Counted from the first letter of the stretch, positions 1 to 10,459 are shown. The stretch is 64,000 bases of DNA from Agapetus fuscipes (GCA_951799405.1 OX637334.1:10044001-10108000), one strand, 5' to 3'. The notes: generated from the sequence alone by a model not told the origin. Numbers and translations: made by a program.

Positions 1-367
1 CGTGTTATTAAACTGTTGTTGATACAACTAAAGAAAGTTTGACATTGATGTGATGTCTAGATATGTAATTTTGACACAGGGCAACTATAATACGGGGTAA
101 CTACTACTATGTATAATACAGGGTATTATTGCCAATTAAACTTAACAAGCTGAACCCCACCATGATTTGCTGCGGCTTTGTCTGATAGATTTTTGTGAGA
201 GTAAAAGGCATAGTCATTTTAGTCAATAGTCAAGCCAATTTACATATATTACGGTATTGAATTCCTGTATCATTTTTGTAATTTGGAACTCTTTTCTTGG
301 CAAGCAAACGTCAGTCTTATATAACACGACCATCAATACCAAAATATTTTGTAAAGATTTTGTGTTT
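1..367. other. no recognised feature
   Basis: AT-rich sequence with no convincing reading frame. A short phrase (tataatacggggta / tataatacagggta) occurs twice near 88-127. Nothing else is recognised. Confidence 0.6.
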
Positions 368-676
368 CCAGGCTTTGACCGTGGTCCATAGTTTTTATTT
401 ATTTTTTATTTTTCATTTTTTTCTTCTTGATACTTCTTGAAGACTTCAGCTGACGTTTCGTCACCTCTGTGTGTGGTTTCTTCGGAGCTCTGCTCACTTC
501 TGAAGTTTCTTTACTTCTGAAGACGCCGTGTTTCGTACAAACTTCAGAAGTGAGCAGAGCTCCGAAGAAGTCACACACGGAGGTGACGAAAAGTCAGCTT
601 CAAGAAGTATCAAGAAGAATAAAAAGAAAAAGAAGAAAAAAAAAACTATTGACCACGGTCATAGCCCGGAAACGAT
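368..676. repeat. foldback (inverted-repeat) element, about 310 bp
   Basis: The sequence from about 368 to 517 is repeated in reverse complement from about 536 to 676. Paired blocks include gaccgtggtcca against the region near 650, and gagctctgctcac (492 on) against gtgagcagagctc (about 552 on). The loop is under 20 bp. The 82-codon frame through the palindrome results from the symmetry and shows no protein family. I found no clear target duplication. It is a MITE-like hairpin; the superfamily is unknown. Confidence 0.7.
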
Positions 677-795
677 CATCGGAATCTGGCCGTGAAAGCC
701 TAAAAACATTTTTATGAATTTTCCTTGCAACCCGGCCAGGTGAAGTCACAACTTTGCCTATGCCAATTCACGTGCCAACCTCATTCAATTCATTA

Positions 796-1031
796 CCCTT
801 AGTACGAGTTGCAAAACTTGAGTAATGTATAGTTTACGGCAATTATTAATGAGTGATTTCCCCCAAAATCTGCCGTTTTTGTTTGTTTGAACATGATTTT
901 CTTCATCACTGTAACTCTTTAGCTAAGACCATTAAGTGTAAGAAACAAAAACGGCAGATTTTACGAGAAATAACTCTGTAATATTTTTCTTAAACTTTAC
1001 TTTTCTCAAGTTTTGCAACTCGTACTAAGGG
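796..1031. mobile_element. TA-flanked MITE (Tc1/mariner-like), 236 bp
   Basis: The termini are CCCTTAGTACGAG and its reverse complement, with the outer ~28 bp of each end pairing, including gttgcaaaacttgag. TA lies immediately outside both ends (794-795 and 1032-1033), as expected for Tc1/mariner-type insertion. Inner blocks also pair (aatctgccgttttt against aaaaacggcagatt). No coding capacity. It shares the core GTACGAG terminus with the element at 36035-36192. Confidence 0.7.
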
Positions 1032-1190
1032 TACAGATTGTTGTACTTCCTGTGTTTCAGCACAATGGACTCGACACCATACAAATGGAGGGAAATATTT
1101 AATGTCATCGGTCGGGTTGCTGAAACACCAATGTTATGTTACAAGGGCTAAGGGCCGAAGTTCCAAGTAAGTTTGATGTTTTCCCGCCGA

Positions 1191-1305
1191 GCAAAAAAAT
1201 TAGATTAAAATTTCAGGCAACGCAAAGCAAAAAAAAATAGATTAAATTTCAGGCAAAAAAACGCAAAGCCAAAAAATTATAATCGAATTTCAGGCGCAAG
1301 GAGAA
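1191..1305. repeat. short tandem repeat, about 37 bp x 3
   Basis: Three degenerate tandem units built on an A-run, a variable 'tagattaaa' block and 'atttcaggc'. No other content is seen between 1032 and 1489. Confidence 0.6.
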
Positions 1306-1489
1306 AACATGTGAGTAAAAATACGAGTAGTAAAGCTGTGTGGCACATCGATATTAGCTCCGTGATGTGTCAGAAAATTATTTTATTCATCATATGTTGT
1401 TTTTCCTAAAAAAACGCAACTAAGCTACGCATATAGCATGACTTTTTGCCTTGAAATCCCCAAAGGGGTTCGCATTTGCCGATTGGAAC

Positions 1490-1727
1490 CTGTTTATTTT
1501 TACAGCTAAGGGGACGCCAACCTCATCAGTTGAAGTGAGGGCTTCCCAGCTCCCAACGAAGCTAGGACTCATTTCTTGTGAAGGCTGTGTAAGCCTTGCC
1601 GGTATTTAATTTTGGCTTTGAAATAAACACCCAAACCGGAATTCATTTCTGACACTCTCGGTGGAATTCGAACCCGAGCTCACGGCGTGGAGTGCAAACA
1701 CTCTACCAACTGAGCTATCGACCGGAA
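1490..1727 (-). mobile_element. SINE1 copy (tRNA-derived)
   Basis: Read on the minus strand it begins with a tRNA-like head holding box A (gatagctcagttggtag) and a box B-like ttcgaattcc. The body carries ggtgtttatttcaaa, a 'ccggcaagg'-type block and 'cttcaactgaag'. This copy lacks most of the 3' segment seen in the fuller copy at 10842-11172. Confidence 0.75.
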
Positions 1728-1739
1728 TGGCAAACATAA

Positions 1740-2125
1740 AGGGCTTGATGTGATTCGCTCCATCAAAGAAGGGCCTGTAGTGGGCTGGTTAGAACGGATG
1801 ACGCAAGCCCTATCAAGCGCCCAACACTCTCATTATCACAACCGTCGGTAGATCTCACCGTTCCTATTTGAAAGTAAGACGGAATAAAACATGGCGTTGC
1901 CTGAACAGCTGCTCGTTGCTTCATATAAGATGGATCACCGCAATGTTTTATTCCGTCCTATCTTCAAGTAGATGCGGTAAGATCTATCGATGGTCGTCCA
2001 CACTTCCACCCCAGGAAGGCAAAAGAGCGATGAATGAACGGTGTAAACGCAGATGCAGTGAAGGTGAACATACGTGGCTGGAGAGCAAAGGCGAAGGACA
2101 GGCAAGAAGGGAGGAGAGTCCTTGA
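1740..2125 (+). pseudogene. decayed LINE C-terminal coding remnant
   Basis: Near 2035-2120 one frame reads VKVNIRGWRAKAKDRQEGRR, resembling the C-terminal 'W-x-AxDR-x-xWR' segment of non-LTR retrotransposon polyproteins; upstream frames are broken. A perfect 15-bp inverted repeat, gacggaataaaacat at 1878-1892 against 1943-1957, lies within it and may be a separate small hairpin. The assignment rests on a short motif and is weak. Confidence 0.35.
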
Positions 2126-2457
2126 TTCATGATGATGATGATCATTTTAAGTTTAAGATATTTGTGAGTTTTGCAGGTCTTTCTTTCTACGAGTTTATAA
2201 AAGCATTGTGCCAATATAGTTTCTAAGTTTGTTGATCAGTCTTGAAAGTTTTGCTTGATTGAAAAGTACCTTTTGTTTTCTCAAAGTTTGGCAATTAAAG
2301 CAAAAAAACAATGTCGACCATTATTTCAGACGTTTCTAGAATAATTGTAAAGGCTCTCTGGAATTCCGTAATTGGTAAATTTATCTAGGGGCGTGTCATC
2401 CAGAGAGGCAAACAACGAACGAGGCAGTTATTAATTCATTTTAATATACATTTGTAC
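2126..2457. other. no recognised feature
   Basis: A (GAT)n-like run near 2130 (atgatgatgatgat) is followed by AT-rich sequence. No gene or repeat is recognised. Confidence 0.5.
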
Positions 2458-2652
2458 CTTAACTGATAGGTAGTATAAGGCTGACCCCTATTCCGTACAA
2501 ACTTGCCACCCCGATTTCAGGCAAAGGCGGCAGAAATAGCAAGGCTTATGTTCATTTGAGCTTTTATTATAAAATATGAATGCAGGATGTGTCAGCGCGA
2601 ACATACACGTGTGTGCTTGTGGTAGTGCATTAAATATGAGATTATAGATACG
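2458..2652 (+). repeat. LINE 3'-end family copy (old)
   Basis: Diverged sense-strand copy from gataggtagtataaggctgac to attatagata. Several short deletions relative to better copies; the (GATTA)n tail is lost. Confidence 0.65.
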
Positions 2653-2776
2653 TACCTACTGTTAGAAGACCAAATAAATCACGGTATTATTTATTACCTA
2701 CATACTTTTGGTAATAACGTTCTTATTTTTTGTGAAGGCTAAATAAACCTTGCCTTTACTATGAATTGGCTCAGAG

Positions 2777-3346
2777 AAATGATACTCAACCTTTTTTGTC
2801 TTCGGGCCACATAGATATATTTAAAAATCTACGTGGGCTGCAACAGTATACTGGTATAACCTTAATATATCATCATAGGTTGGTATGCGGCTGACCACCC
2901 ATACTGTAAACAATGGTTCACTTTGCCAATGTCACCCCTGCTTCAGGGAAGGTCGGCAAGAGTTGCAGGGCTTATGTTCATTTGAGATTGGGTTTTTTAT
3001 ATTGTAGGTTTAAATGCGGCATGTGTAAGCGCGAAATTATGCATGCCTGCTTGTGGGAATGCATTTAATATGAATCTCAAATGATACATATCTTTGCAGC
3101 TTAGATTTAGATTTAGATCGGAAGGGGGGGGTAGGCACGCAATTTTCAAAAGTTTATTTTGTCCGTAAAAAAATCCGTCGACGGGGGGGTAGGCACACGT
3201 AATTTTCAAAAGTTGCCTCCCTACAAAAACAAAACAAAAAATCGCGCCTCCGTTTCTACGTCCTACGAAATATAGAATGCCAGATTTTGTAAATCACGTC
3301 CGCGGGCCGCACAGAAAAACTTACCGGGCCGCAGGTTGAGTATGGC
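2777..3346. mobile_element. non-autonomous hAT-like element with nested LINE 3' end
   Basis: Ends resemble hAT termini: atactcaacctttttt near 2780 and ggttgagtat near 3334, with 'gggcc'-rich subterminal sequence on both sides. The 10-mer tggctcagag flanks the element at 2767-2776 and 3347-3356 and contains the expected 8-bp duplication. Inside lie a LINE 3' copy (2875-3116) and two G-runs, each followed by a duplicated segment (ggggggtaggcac ... aattttcaaaagtt at about 3125 and 3185). No transposase. Confidence 0.6.
2875..3116 (+). repeat. LINE 3'-end family copy, near full
   Basis: Runs from ataggttggtatgcggctg to a tail of three 'agattt' units, and sits inside the hAT-like element. All main blocks are present (cacccctgcttcagggaagg, cggcatgtgtaagcgcg). 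Confidence 0.8.
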
Positions 3347-3599
3347 TGGCTCAGAGGATCGTTATCGTGTACCTAGTAGGCATACGGCATAGTAGGTACG
3401 TCCTTAATGATTAATTAAAATACGTAAGTTATTGCTCATAATATGTTTTTGTATTCAATGTTATGCACTATCCAGGGTTCTGTAGGTGTCTCAAAAATAA
3501 ATAAATAAAATGGTGAAACGTGAATAAAGCTGCACAAATAGTGAAAATCTTATTGTGTTTTCAATTAAGGGATCATTTGCAAAGATGGGAACCTACGTA

Positions 3600-3832
3600 T
3601 TTATTTTCCCTTGTAAGCTGATCGGCCTCACGCCAACTAATTCAATTGAAGTGGGGAGGTTTGTCGGCATTCATTTTCTATTCTCATTTCTTGTAACGGC
3701 TGGGTACGCTTTGCCGGGGCTTCTTATCTGTTGTGGAATAAAAAAAATCATGAGAGCATGTCTAGCATCCTAGGTGGCAATCAAACCCTACCCGTCTGGT
3801 TATGAACGCAAGCATTTTTCCCACTAAGAATT
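3600..3832 (-). mobile_element. SINE1 copy, diverged
   Basis: Minus-strand copy. The cttacaagggaaaataaat, ggcgtgaggccga, ttcaattgaa and acaagaaatgag blocks are recognisable. The tRNA-like head (3770-3832) is badly decayed. Confidence 0.55.
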
Positions 3833-3894
3833 GGACGGACTACAAGGGAGTAAAAACGGTTAAAATTTTCACCTTTCCATTTTATATGACCATT

Positions 3895-4015
3895 TGTAGT
3901 GTAGTGATAAACGCCACAGACTTGTAATCGGAATATGGAGGGCTCTTGAGGTGTGAATCACACAAAAATAGCGCTCACCAAATCAATCATCCTAATATTA
4001 TTATTTTCAATTCTA
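3895..4015 (+). mobile_element. SINE2 fragment
   Basis: Carries the SINE2 3' end: ggctcttgaggtgtgaatca, gcgctcaccaaatcaatcat and a cctaatattattatt tail. A short decayed head precedes it at 3895-3940; the body is deleted. Confidence 0.65.
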
Positions 4016-4081
4016 AGTGGAGCAAAAAAAACGGTATTTGTACAGCTGAATGGACCTTTTGAGACCGGTGTTTAGCTATCC

Positions 4082-4320
4082 ATAATCTAAGTTGCAAGGA
4101 TATATAAACATTCAAATCTCAAATCAAATGTACACCCACAAATAAACACGTGTAAGTTCGCGCTTAAAAATGCTGAATGAGTACTTAAAAATTAAAATCC
4201 AAACCTCAAATGAACATAAACTCTGCAACCGTTACCGAGATTCCCTGACACAGGGGTGACATCGGCAAAGTGAACCATTTTTTACAGTATGGTCAGCCTC
4301 ATACCAACCAATAAGTCAAC
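4082..4320 (-). repeat. LINE 3'-end family copy, near full
   Basis: Minus-strand copy from ataatctaagttgcaagg to accaataagtcaa. Belongs to the older subfamily with 'tgctgaatgagtac' in place of 'tgccgcatgtggac'. Confidence 0.8.
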
Positions 4321-4339
4321 CTATAAGCTGCAAAGAGAC

Positions 4340-4513
4340 AATTCTCAAGACCAATTTTCTGTAAGGCTGGATGAACCTTTGGTGCCCGGTGTGTTTTAAA
4401 GGTAAAAGGATTTTGAAATATTATTTATTTTTTGTTCTCCTCCGGGAATCGAACTCACGACCTGTGGATTACGAGTCCGTAGCCTTATTCACAAGACTAC
4501 AGACCGGTCTACA
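4340..4513 (-). mobile_element. SINE2 copy, head and part of body
   Basis: Minus-strand tRNA-like head at about 4440-4513 (accggtctgtagtcttgtg ... ggactcgtaa ... ttcgattcccgg), followed by a body shorter than in the fuller copy at 4870-5167. It abuts the LINE 3' copy. Confidence 0.65.
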
Positions 4514-4869
4514 TCTATGTTTTATGTGATTTTACCTTCACACAAGTACATATTTCAGTTTGGATGGAGATTTCCATGAATAGGCATTTGGAGATTTTCA
4601 CGTATCTGATTGCAGAAATAAACATTTATTCCGAAAGGTATATCATAATTTTTTTATTTCTGAAAATTGAGTTCTGTAATCCTCCTTGAATTTTTTTACC
4701 TTACACGTAATGGAAATCCGTTTCCGAGGACACTGCTTTGTTTGATTTAGACAAAACAAACAATAACAAAAAAAATAATGACTTAAAAATGTGTAAAATT
4801 TCCTTTTATGTATCTATATAATCCAAGCTGCAAAATTACATGAATATTTAATATTCATATACAATGCAT
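4514..4869. other. no recognised feature
   Basis: AT-rich sequence with an A/T homopolymer-rich centre. No coding or repeat match. Confidence 0.5.
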
Positions 4870-5167
4870 TTGACCGGTCCGTAGTCCAAGTGGTAACACT
4901 TCGGACTCGTAACTGGAAGGTTGTGGGCTTGAATCCCGGCGGAGCACAAAAAATATATCATTTATATTTTCAAATTTGCTCTTCGCTGGGTTGAAAAATT
5001 CATAAACCTTTACCAAAGACCGGTCATCAAAAGGTCCATCCAGCCTTACAACAACTGGGTCTTGCTTGAGAATTGGCGCTTTATACAGCGACGACCAAGC
5101 TCGCAGAGGGCTCTCGTGGTGTGACACACACAAAAACACCGCTCACCAAATAAATCAGCCTATTTTT
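4870..5167 (+). mobile_element. SINE2, essentially full length
   Basis: Reference copy here. The tRNA-like head (4872-4945) has box A-like gtagtccaagtggtaac, an anticodon-arm-like ggactcgtaactgg and box B-like gggcttgaatccc. The body has 'cttcgctgggttgaaaaatt', 'gggtcttgcttgag' and 'ctacagcgacgacc'-type blocks. The 3' end carries 'accaaataaatcag' and a T-rich tail. Pol III-type internal promoter and LINE-dependent mobility are inferred from structure. Confidence 0.8.
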
Positions 5168-5312
5168 TTTTTCCCCCACTTCAACTGAAAGTGGTTGGTG
5201 TGAGGCCGGCCCCCTTACCTGTAAAAATAAATAGGTCCCGAAACGCCACATGCGACCCCTTCGGGGATAACGCAGGCAAGAAGTTACACTATATGTGTAG
5301 CTTAGTTGCGTT
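5168..5312 (+). mobile_element. SINE1 3' segment
   Basis: Starts at cccacttcaactgaaagtgg and runs through ggccggcccccttacctg and gcgaccccttcggggataac to tatgtgtagcttagttgcg. The tRNA-like head is absent; it joins the SINE2 tail directly. Confidence 0.7.
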
Positions 5313-5319
5313 AGTTGCG

Positions 5320-5513
5320 TTGCATGCTAACAAGCAGACACGCGTTAGTTCGCGCCTTCACGTGCTGCATGTGCACTTGCAAAGTAAACAAATCTCGTAT
5401 GAACATAAGCCAAGTGTGAAACAAGAATGCAATGAAATGAAAAAGTCTGAAAATACCAATGAAACAAGTGTGACATTGGTATAGTGTACTCAAACCAACT
5501 TGTAAGTCGAAGA
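5320..5513 (-). repeat. LINE 3'-end family copy, diverged
   Basis: Contains aagcagacacgcgtta, cgtgctgcatgtgcac, gaacataagcc, a relic of the conserved block (gaaacaagtgtgacattgg) and accaacttgtaagtc. The (GATTA)n end is missing. Confidence 0.6.
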
Positions 5514-5682
5514 AAAAATAATATAATAAACATTCGACCACAAAAAACAAACGATGCGTAAAATAAATAGCAATAAAAATGAACATGATGACGCCCACGT
5601 TGAGTGTGACTGAAACATACGGAAATAATAATAACAAGTTAATAATGCAAAAATAAAAACAAAGTTTTTCTTCAAGCGTCTC

Positions 5683-5888
5683 GAAAGTTGGTTCATTGTT
5701 ATCACTCCGTTGCGTTATCAAGAAAGTTGGTTCATTGTTATCACACCGTTGCGTTATCAAGAAAGTTGGTTCATTGTTATCAGTTATGTATCACACCGTT
5801 GCGTTATCAAGAAAGTTGGTTCATTGTTATCACACCGTTGCGTTATCAAGAAATTTGGTTCATTGTTATCACACCGTTATCAAGAAAA
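5683..5888. repeat. 39-bp minisatellite, about 5 units
   Basis: Tandem units of gaaagttggttcattgttat plus cacaccgttgcgttatcaa. One unit has a short insertion and the last is truncated. The period is a multiple of three, so open frames appear on both strands (for example repeated NNEPTFLITQR on the minus strand). I treat these as a consequence of the repeat. Confidence 0.85.
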
Positions 5889-6332
5889 CAACTCTCTTGT
5901 TTTCTGGATAATGATGCAATAACACGCCAAAAGCGCTCGAGAAAATATTGTAAGATTTGAAGAAAATAAATGTTTTTTTTTGCATTATGAATTTTAATGA
6001 ATATGTCAATACACATTCCTTCGAAGTTTTTGAGAATAGTCAAGATTAAAGGGGTGTTCTTTACTTTCTTAAAACAATAATTGCTTTTGTTTTTTCATTG
6101 TATTTTATGAATATCAACAAAGAAAGTAGCTTCTTACTTGAAAAAGTAATCACGCTAAAATATTTAAAAAGCCTTATAATGATAAATTATTTTATCCTAA
6201 TAAATGAGCTGTTATAATGATGTAGGAATTCAATATTAGACTTGTTTTTAAGGCTCAGGTGTTTTTCTTTAATGTCAGCCCCTCTACAACCAGCTTTAAG
6301 GCTTAAAATCATAATTCGCTAAACAACTTGGT
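5889..6332. other. no recognised feature
   Basis: AT-rich sequence; no repeat family or coding signal recognised. Confidence 0.5.
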
Positions 6333-6470
6333 AGGAGCTATTCTGTGAAGCACATCTCAAGAGCCCTCCCACAGCTAAGTCGACGCTAGCAAGCCCCAAC
6401 TGGGGCCTTATCTTTGGCCGGGTGAACTTGTATAACCGACATTGAAATAAGCACCTGGACCTACTTATGT
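6333..6470 (-). mobile_element. SINE2-like 3' fragment, diverged
   Basis: Minus-strand blocks gggctcttgagatgtgctt and tagcgtcgacttagctgtg match the SINE2 3' region loosely. The remainder (to ataaccgacattg) is unique. Confidence 0.45.
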
Positions 6471-6484
6471 ATCTTTAATATAAT

Positions 6485-6535
6485 AAGTTCTCCTGAAGAA
6501 GTTGGCTACGTCATCAACGAAACGTCAGGAATGAT
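6485..6535 (+). other. hammerhead-ribozyme-like motif
   Basis: CTGAAGA (6493-6499), one extra base, a 4-bp stem GTTG/CAAC closing a 10-nt loop, then GAAA (6519-6522) and acgtc, which could pair with gatgt six bases on, followed by A. This is the order of a hammerhead core (CUGANGA, helix II, GAAA, helix III, NUH). I cannot form helix I, and the extra base before helix II is non-canonical, so it may be a relic. Confidence 0.35.
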
Positions 6536-6820
6536 GTATGTTCTCCCATGACGGTTTGTCTAATATCCGAAAAGAATAATTACCTAACTTTGGGGTTATT
6601 AAAATTACACCTATTTGCTTTCGCCAGAAACATATTTTTAGAATGTCAATTTTTTTATGAACTAGTAGATATTTATTCCCCAATGATATGTCTCGACTAA
6701 AAGTCAAAACTTTCATCTAACAGAATAGATGAAGATTGAATCAGCGCTGATTTTAATTCAAACATACCACGGCTTTTACCGCTCGACCATATCGCCGACA
6801 AAATAAAAATAAAAATTGAT

Positions 6821-6919
6821 TTATGAGAAATTATTAAAATAAAAATAAAAACACACAGAGCTTTATTTCACAATTTGTGAAAATAAAACTCTGTTTTTTA
6901 TTATTTTTTTCTCATAAAA
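6821..6919. repeat. small foldback, about 99 bp
   Basis: ttatgagaaattattaaaat pairs with the reverse-complementary block ending at 6919; inner blocks agagctttatttcacaa and ttgtgaaaataaaactct also pair. It is followed by ttttcactgtgtgaatac, a phrase recurring near the hammerhead-like motifs. Confidence 0.65.
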
Positions 6920-7149
6920 CTGTATTTTCACTGTGTGAATACATAAACTGAAGTTTATTGAAATATTGTTCATGATTCTTCAGGACAAGTCTTGTCCTGA
7001 GAAATCAGGAAGTCACATTATTTTCCAGAAAATTTCACATCGACGTATTTTAAATAATTTTATGAATACACTATCTGTACCGGGTGTGTATCACTACGCA
7101 ATTTAGGCATGTGCAAACTAGCTATTTTCACAGGTGAGGGCTACACCTA
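6920..7149. other. unassigned sequence with a short hairpin
   Basis: A perfect 10-bp-arm hairpin (tcaggacaag / cttgtcctga) lies at 6980-7000. Nothing else recognised. Confidence 0.5.
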
Positions 7150-7315
7150 TGAAATTGTTCTGACCGGTCTTTGGTCTAGTGATTATCGCTACCGAGTACC
7201 GACTCGTACTCGGTTGTTCATGGGTTTTTTTCCCAGCAGAACACAAAAAAAAATATATATTTAAAGAATATGCTCTTTTCACACAAAAACTTCCCTCACC
7301 AAATACTTCATTGCA
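7150..7315 (+). mobile_element. SINE2 copy, diverged
   Basis: Starts tctgaccggtctttggtcta; has a degenerate box B region (gttcatgggtttttttccc), 'cagaacacaaaaa' and the tail 'ctcaccaaatacttcattg'. The central body is deleted. Confidence 0.55.
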
Positions 7316-8264
7316 ATTTTTTCATTAAAACATATTTCAAACAAATATTTCATTGCAAATTTGAATAAAAATAAAGATAGAGCTACCGCGCAATGGACAC
7401 TATGTAAATAGTTCAACTCTCTTCATCGAATACTGCGTCCAGAGCTTGCATAGAATACTCTACCCAGAGTATAAAAATCTGCGTAAATACTCAACCATCG
7501 CGTGAACAGAAAGATACAGACAGCCCCAGAGCAGCGGTACGACCAAACCAGGGCCTCCACGTCCTAGGGCCCCCCGAGACGTTTTAAAAATTAGTTAGGA
7601 AGATATTTAATTTTTTTTTTTTTGGAGTTTTAAATCAAAGGGGGTCAAAAGGCCATGAAGTATAAGAAACATATTTTTAAAAATAACGGACATTTTCGTG
7701 TGTGTGGTCTGTCAGTTTGACGCAATGGAAGAAAAGGCACCTCCAAGACAAGACGCCCACGGTGACTTTATTAAAGTGTAAAGAAAAATGTTTTTTTACT
7801 AAAAAGATGAGACGAAATTCTCTCCAACAAGTGTCACAGAAGTCCCTAACAGGTTCCCCAAAAATAAATCTAAAATTCGGTCAGTAATAATTTTTGTTCG
7901 CAATAAGTATTTATTTTTGGTGGTTGGTGCGAGAAAGGGAGCTAGGGGGGTTAAAGGCCCCCTGACATTGAATAATAACATAGAGAAGTAGAAATTAACT
8001 CACTGCATTGATACATACTATCTACCACTTTCTTCTCAGTCCTGTCAAACGTTCCAGTTGTGTAGTCACACAAAACATGTTTTTACGTGTCAAATTTTAT
8101 GTTTTCTTCTATTCTCCATTTTGTGTTTTAACACCCAACTATGACACATTCCATAATGTTTTTTATTTTTTATTCAATAAAACAACACTATTTATCTTTT
8201 AAACACTGTTTTTAATTTCACAAATATAATATATTTATAAATTATTAAATTTTAAATTATACTA
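7316..8264. other. unassigned AT-rich sequence
   Basis: No gene recognised. Positions 7651-7682 match the arms of the foldback at 8553-9247 (agtataagaaacatattttt), so part of this stretch is probably a remnant of that family. Poly(T) at 7609-7622. Confidence 0.5.
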
Positions 8265-8300
8265 CTAACGTTTTCGACTATTCAGTCATCATCAGGTAGG
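8265..8300 (-). other. hammerhead-ribozyme-like motif
   Basis: On the minus strand: CTGATGA (8295-8289), one extra base, a GACT/AGTC stem with a GAAT loop, then GAAA (8275-8272) and acgtt. The core is exact apart from the extra base. It is followed on the plus side by tttcacagtgttaatacac, which also occurs near the motif at 30939-31092. Confidence 0.4.
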
Positions 8301-8552
8301 AAAATATTGTTGCCATGTAAATTAAGTGTCACCAAACTAAAAAACATGAATTTTCACAGTGTTAATACACAAACCATAAAAAATATAACATTCCATAATG
8401 CATTAAAATAATGAATTTATCATTATAATAATATTATAATATCGTGAGTTTTATCGATCAAAAGATTTATATCGCATGCGTCTATGTTTGGACTGCTCCG
8501 GGCATAGCACGTGGCAATTTTGCCACCTTTCTCGAAACCTTTTTGAGACTCC

Positions 8553-9247
8553 GGTCAAAAAAAAAATCCCGTTGTTTTTAAAAATATGTTTCTTATACTT
8601 TATGGCCTTAGTAAAAAAGTGACATTAATAAAAAAAATCACGCGTGTTAAATGATTTTTCATCTTAATTTTAATGTTAGTTTTTTTATATAACTAAAAAA
8701 ATAACGCCACAAAAATATATTAAAAAAAACTCGGTTTGTGTACATTTTTTTGCTCGCATTTTGTTGTTTTGTCTTTTGGAAATATTTTTTTTCTTCATAA
8801 TTATAGAATGATACAAATTCTAGTATTTGGTGTGATTTTTAATAGAATAATGTGAATGGTTTTTTTAGATAATATGAAAAAACTGAAACTAATTAACATA
8901 TTTAATTCTTGAAAACAGTTTTTTCATATTATCTCAAAAACTATTCACATTATTTTATTAAAAATTACACCACATACTAGTATTTGTAAATTTCTTTAAT
9001 TATAAAGAAAAAAATATTTCCAAAATACAAAACAACAAAATGCGAGCAAAAAATGTAAAAAAAATGAGTTTTTTTAAATATTTTTTTGTGGCGTCATTTT
9101 TTAAGTTATAGAAAAAAAACTAACTTTAAAATTAAGATAAAAAATCATTTAACACGCGTGATTTTTTTTATTAATTTCACTTTTTTATTAAGGTCATAAA
9201 GTATAAAAAACATATTTTTAAAAACAACGGGATTTTTTTTTTTGAAC
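8553..9247. repeat. large foldback element, about 695 bp
   Basis: Two arms of about 332 bp (8553-8884 and 8916-9247) are reverse complements with modest divergence around a 31-bp loop. Matching blocks include tgacattaat/attaatttca-type, cacgcgtgttaaatgattttt, tttgctcgcattttgttgtt and gttttttcatattatct. It is extremely AT-rich and has no coding capacity. It could be a MITE or foldback transposon; superfamily unknown. Confidence 0.8.
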
Positions 9248-9674
9248 ACAGCCTTAAACCCACCCGAGTTTTTTTGTACTCATGGAAATGCATCTGTGAA
9301 GTTCTTTGTTCTCTTTCTTACTAATGACCATTTCGGTAGTAGGCTGAAACAGATATATTTTGTCTATTTTCGTAAAAATAATTTCAGTCCACAGATATAA
9401 TAAGTCAATGCCCCCTGACTTTCCTGCACCAGGGCCTTCAGTGGTCTTAATCCGGGCCTGTATATAGACATTAAAAAAGTGCTCTAGTGAGTGTTTTTGT
9501 CTTCGCACATGCTTTCTGTAAACGCGATGGTTGAGTATGTTTGCTCTGTTTTATACTCGGTGTGCACTGTGCAGTATCCTAGAGTAAATATTTAAATTAC
9601 TTCTACGAGTTCAATGAAAATCAGATTGTATACAGCGCAGCGGTTTGTCCCTTAGTAATGACACAAGGTCTGGC
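9248..9674. other. no recognised feature
   Basis: Includes an 84-codon minus-strand frame (9254-9508) with no recognisable family. Probably unique non-coding sequence. Confidence 0.45.
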
Positions 9675-9822
9675 ATAATTGCCCGGTTTGTAGACTAGCA
9701 GTTACAACTCCTGAATTTTCCATTCTGTGACCTTATTATCCATTTTCTTTAAGTAGTTCTTTATTATTGTAGAAGTCCCTTGAGGTGTGACACATGAAAA
9801 ACTGCGCTCTTTTATTATGTGT
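9675..9822 (+). mobile_element. SINE2 copy, diverged
   Basis: Head remnant gcccggtttgtagactagca and 3' segment gtcccttgaggtgtgacaca, gcgctctttt. The body is reduced. Confidence 0.5.
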
Positions 9823-9864
9823 AATTGAAAATTAAATACCTACGCCGGACATTTAGTTTTATAT

Positions 9865-10191
9865 GTACCTATACACACGTAGTCCTTAGTTGGTAGATTG
9901 CTTGCATTCCATGCCGAGAGCTTGGGCTCCAATCCCATAGAGGGTGTCGTAAATAATTCTCCCTTTTCGATGTTTATTTCAAACCCAAAATTAAATACCG
10001 GCAAGGTTATTCAATATTACTCAACATTCACAAAAAAAATACCACTCCCTTGGGAGCTATGAAACCCCCACTTCAACTGAAGTGATTGGTGTAAGATAAA
10101 ACTTTTAAGCCCTTACCTGTAAAAATAAATCTATTCCAATCGCTACATGCGGACCCTCGGGGAGAATGCGGCACGATGTCATACTATATGT
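9865..10191 (+). mobile_element. SINE1 copy interrupted by a MITE
   Basis: Head at 9870-9945 (tagttggtagattgcttgc, gggctccaatccc), body to ataccggcaagg, cttcaactgaagtgattgg and the 3' block ctacatgcggaccctcgggg. The 3' end is split by the MITE at 10192; remnant sequence resumes at 10443. Confidence 0.7.
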
Positions 10192-10438
10192 CGCACGTTT
10201 AATAATAAAGAGCAATAACTCGACAATTGGGAAAATCGAGATTTTGTAGTAGAACGCACGAACAATGCGAGAAGAATAGGTAGAATGCGACAGCCGTTCA
10301 ATTTGGACGAATATGACCGAGATAAAACATCTGTCGCCTTTTTCATCCCATAAAAGTTGTACTGGTTGTCTGAACTTCAAACGTGATTTCCCAACATGTT
10401 TGTTTTTTGAGTGATTGCTCTTTATTATTAAACGTGCG
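10192..10438. mobile_element. MITE with 4-bp target duplication, 247 bp
   Basis: Termini cgcacgtttaataataaaga and its reverse complement pair over about 34 bp. ATGT occurs on both sides (10188-10191, 10439-10442). Inserted in the 3' end of a SINE1. A second copy, itself interrupted, lies at 31933-32695. A 118-codon minus-strand frame crosses it but shows no family. Confidence 0.7.
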
Positions 10439-10459
10439 ATGTTTAGGTGAGTAGCGTGC

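Noticed and set aside
5683..5888. CRISPR-like array
   Set aside because: Units are directly tandem with no unique spacers, in a eukaryotic genome.
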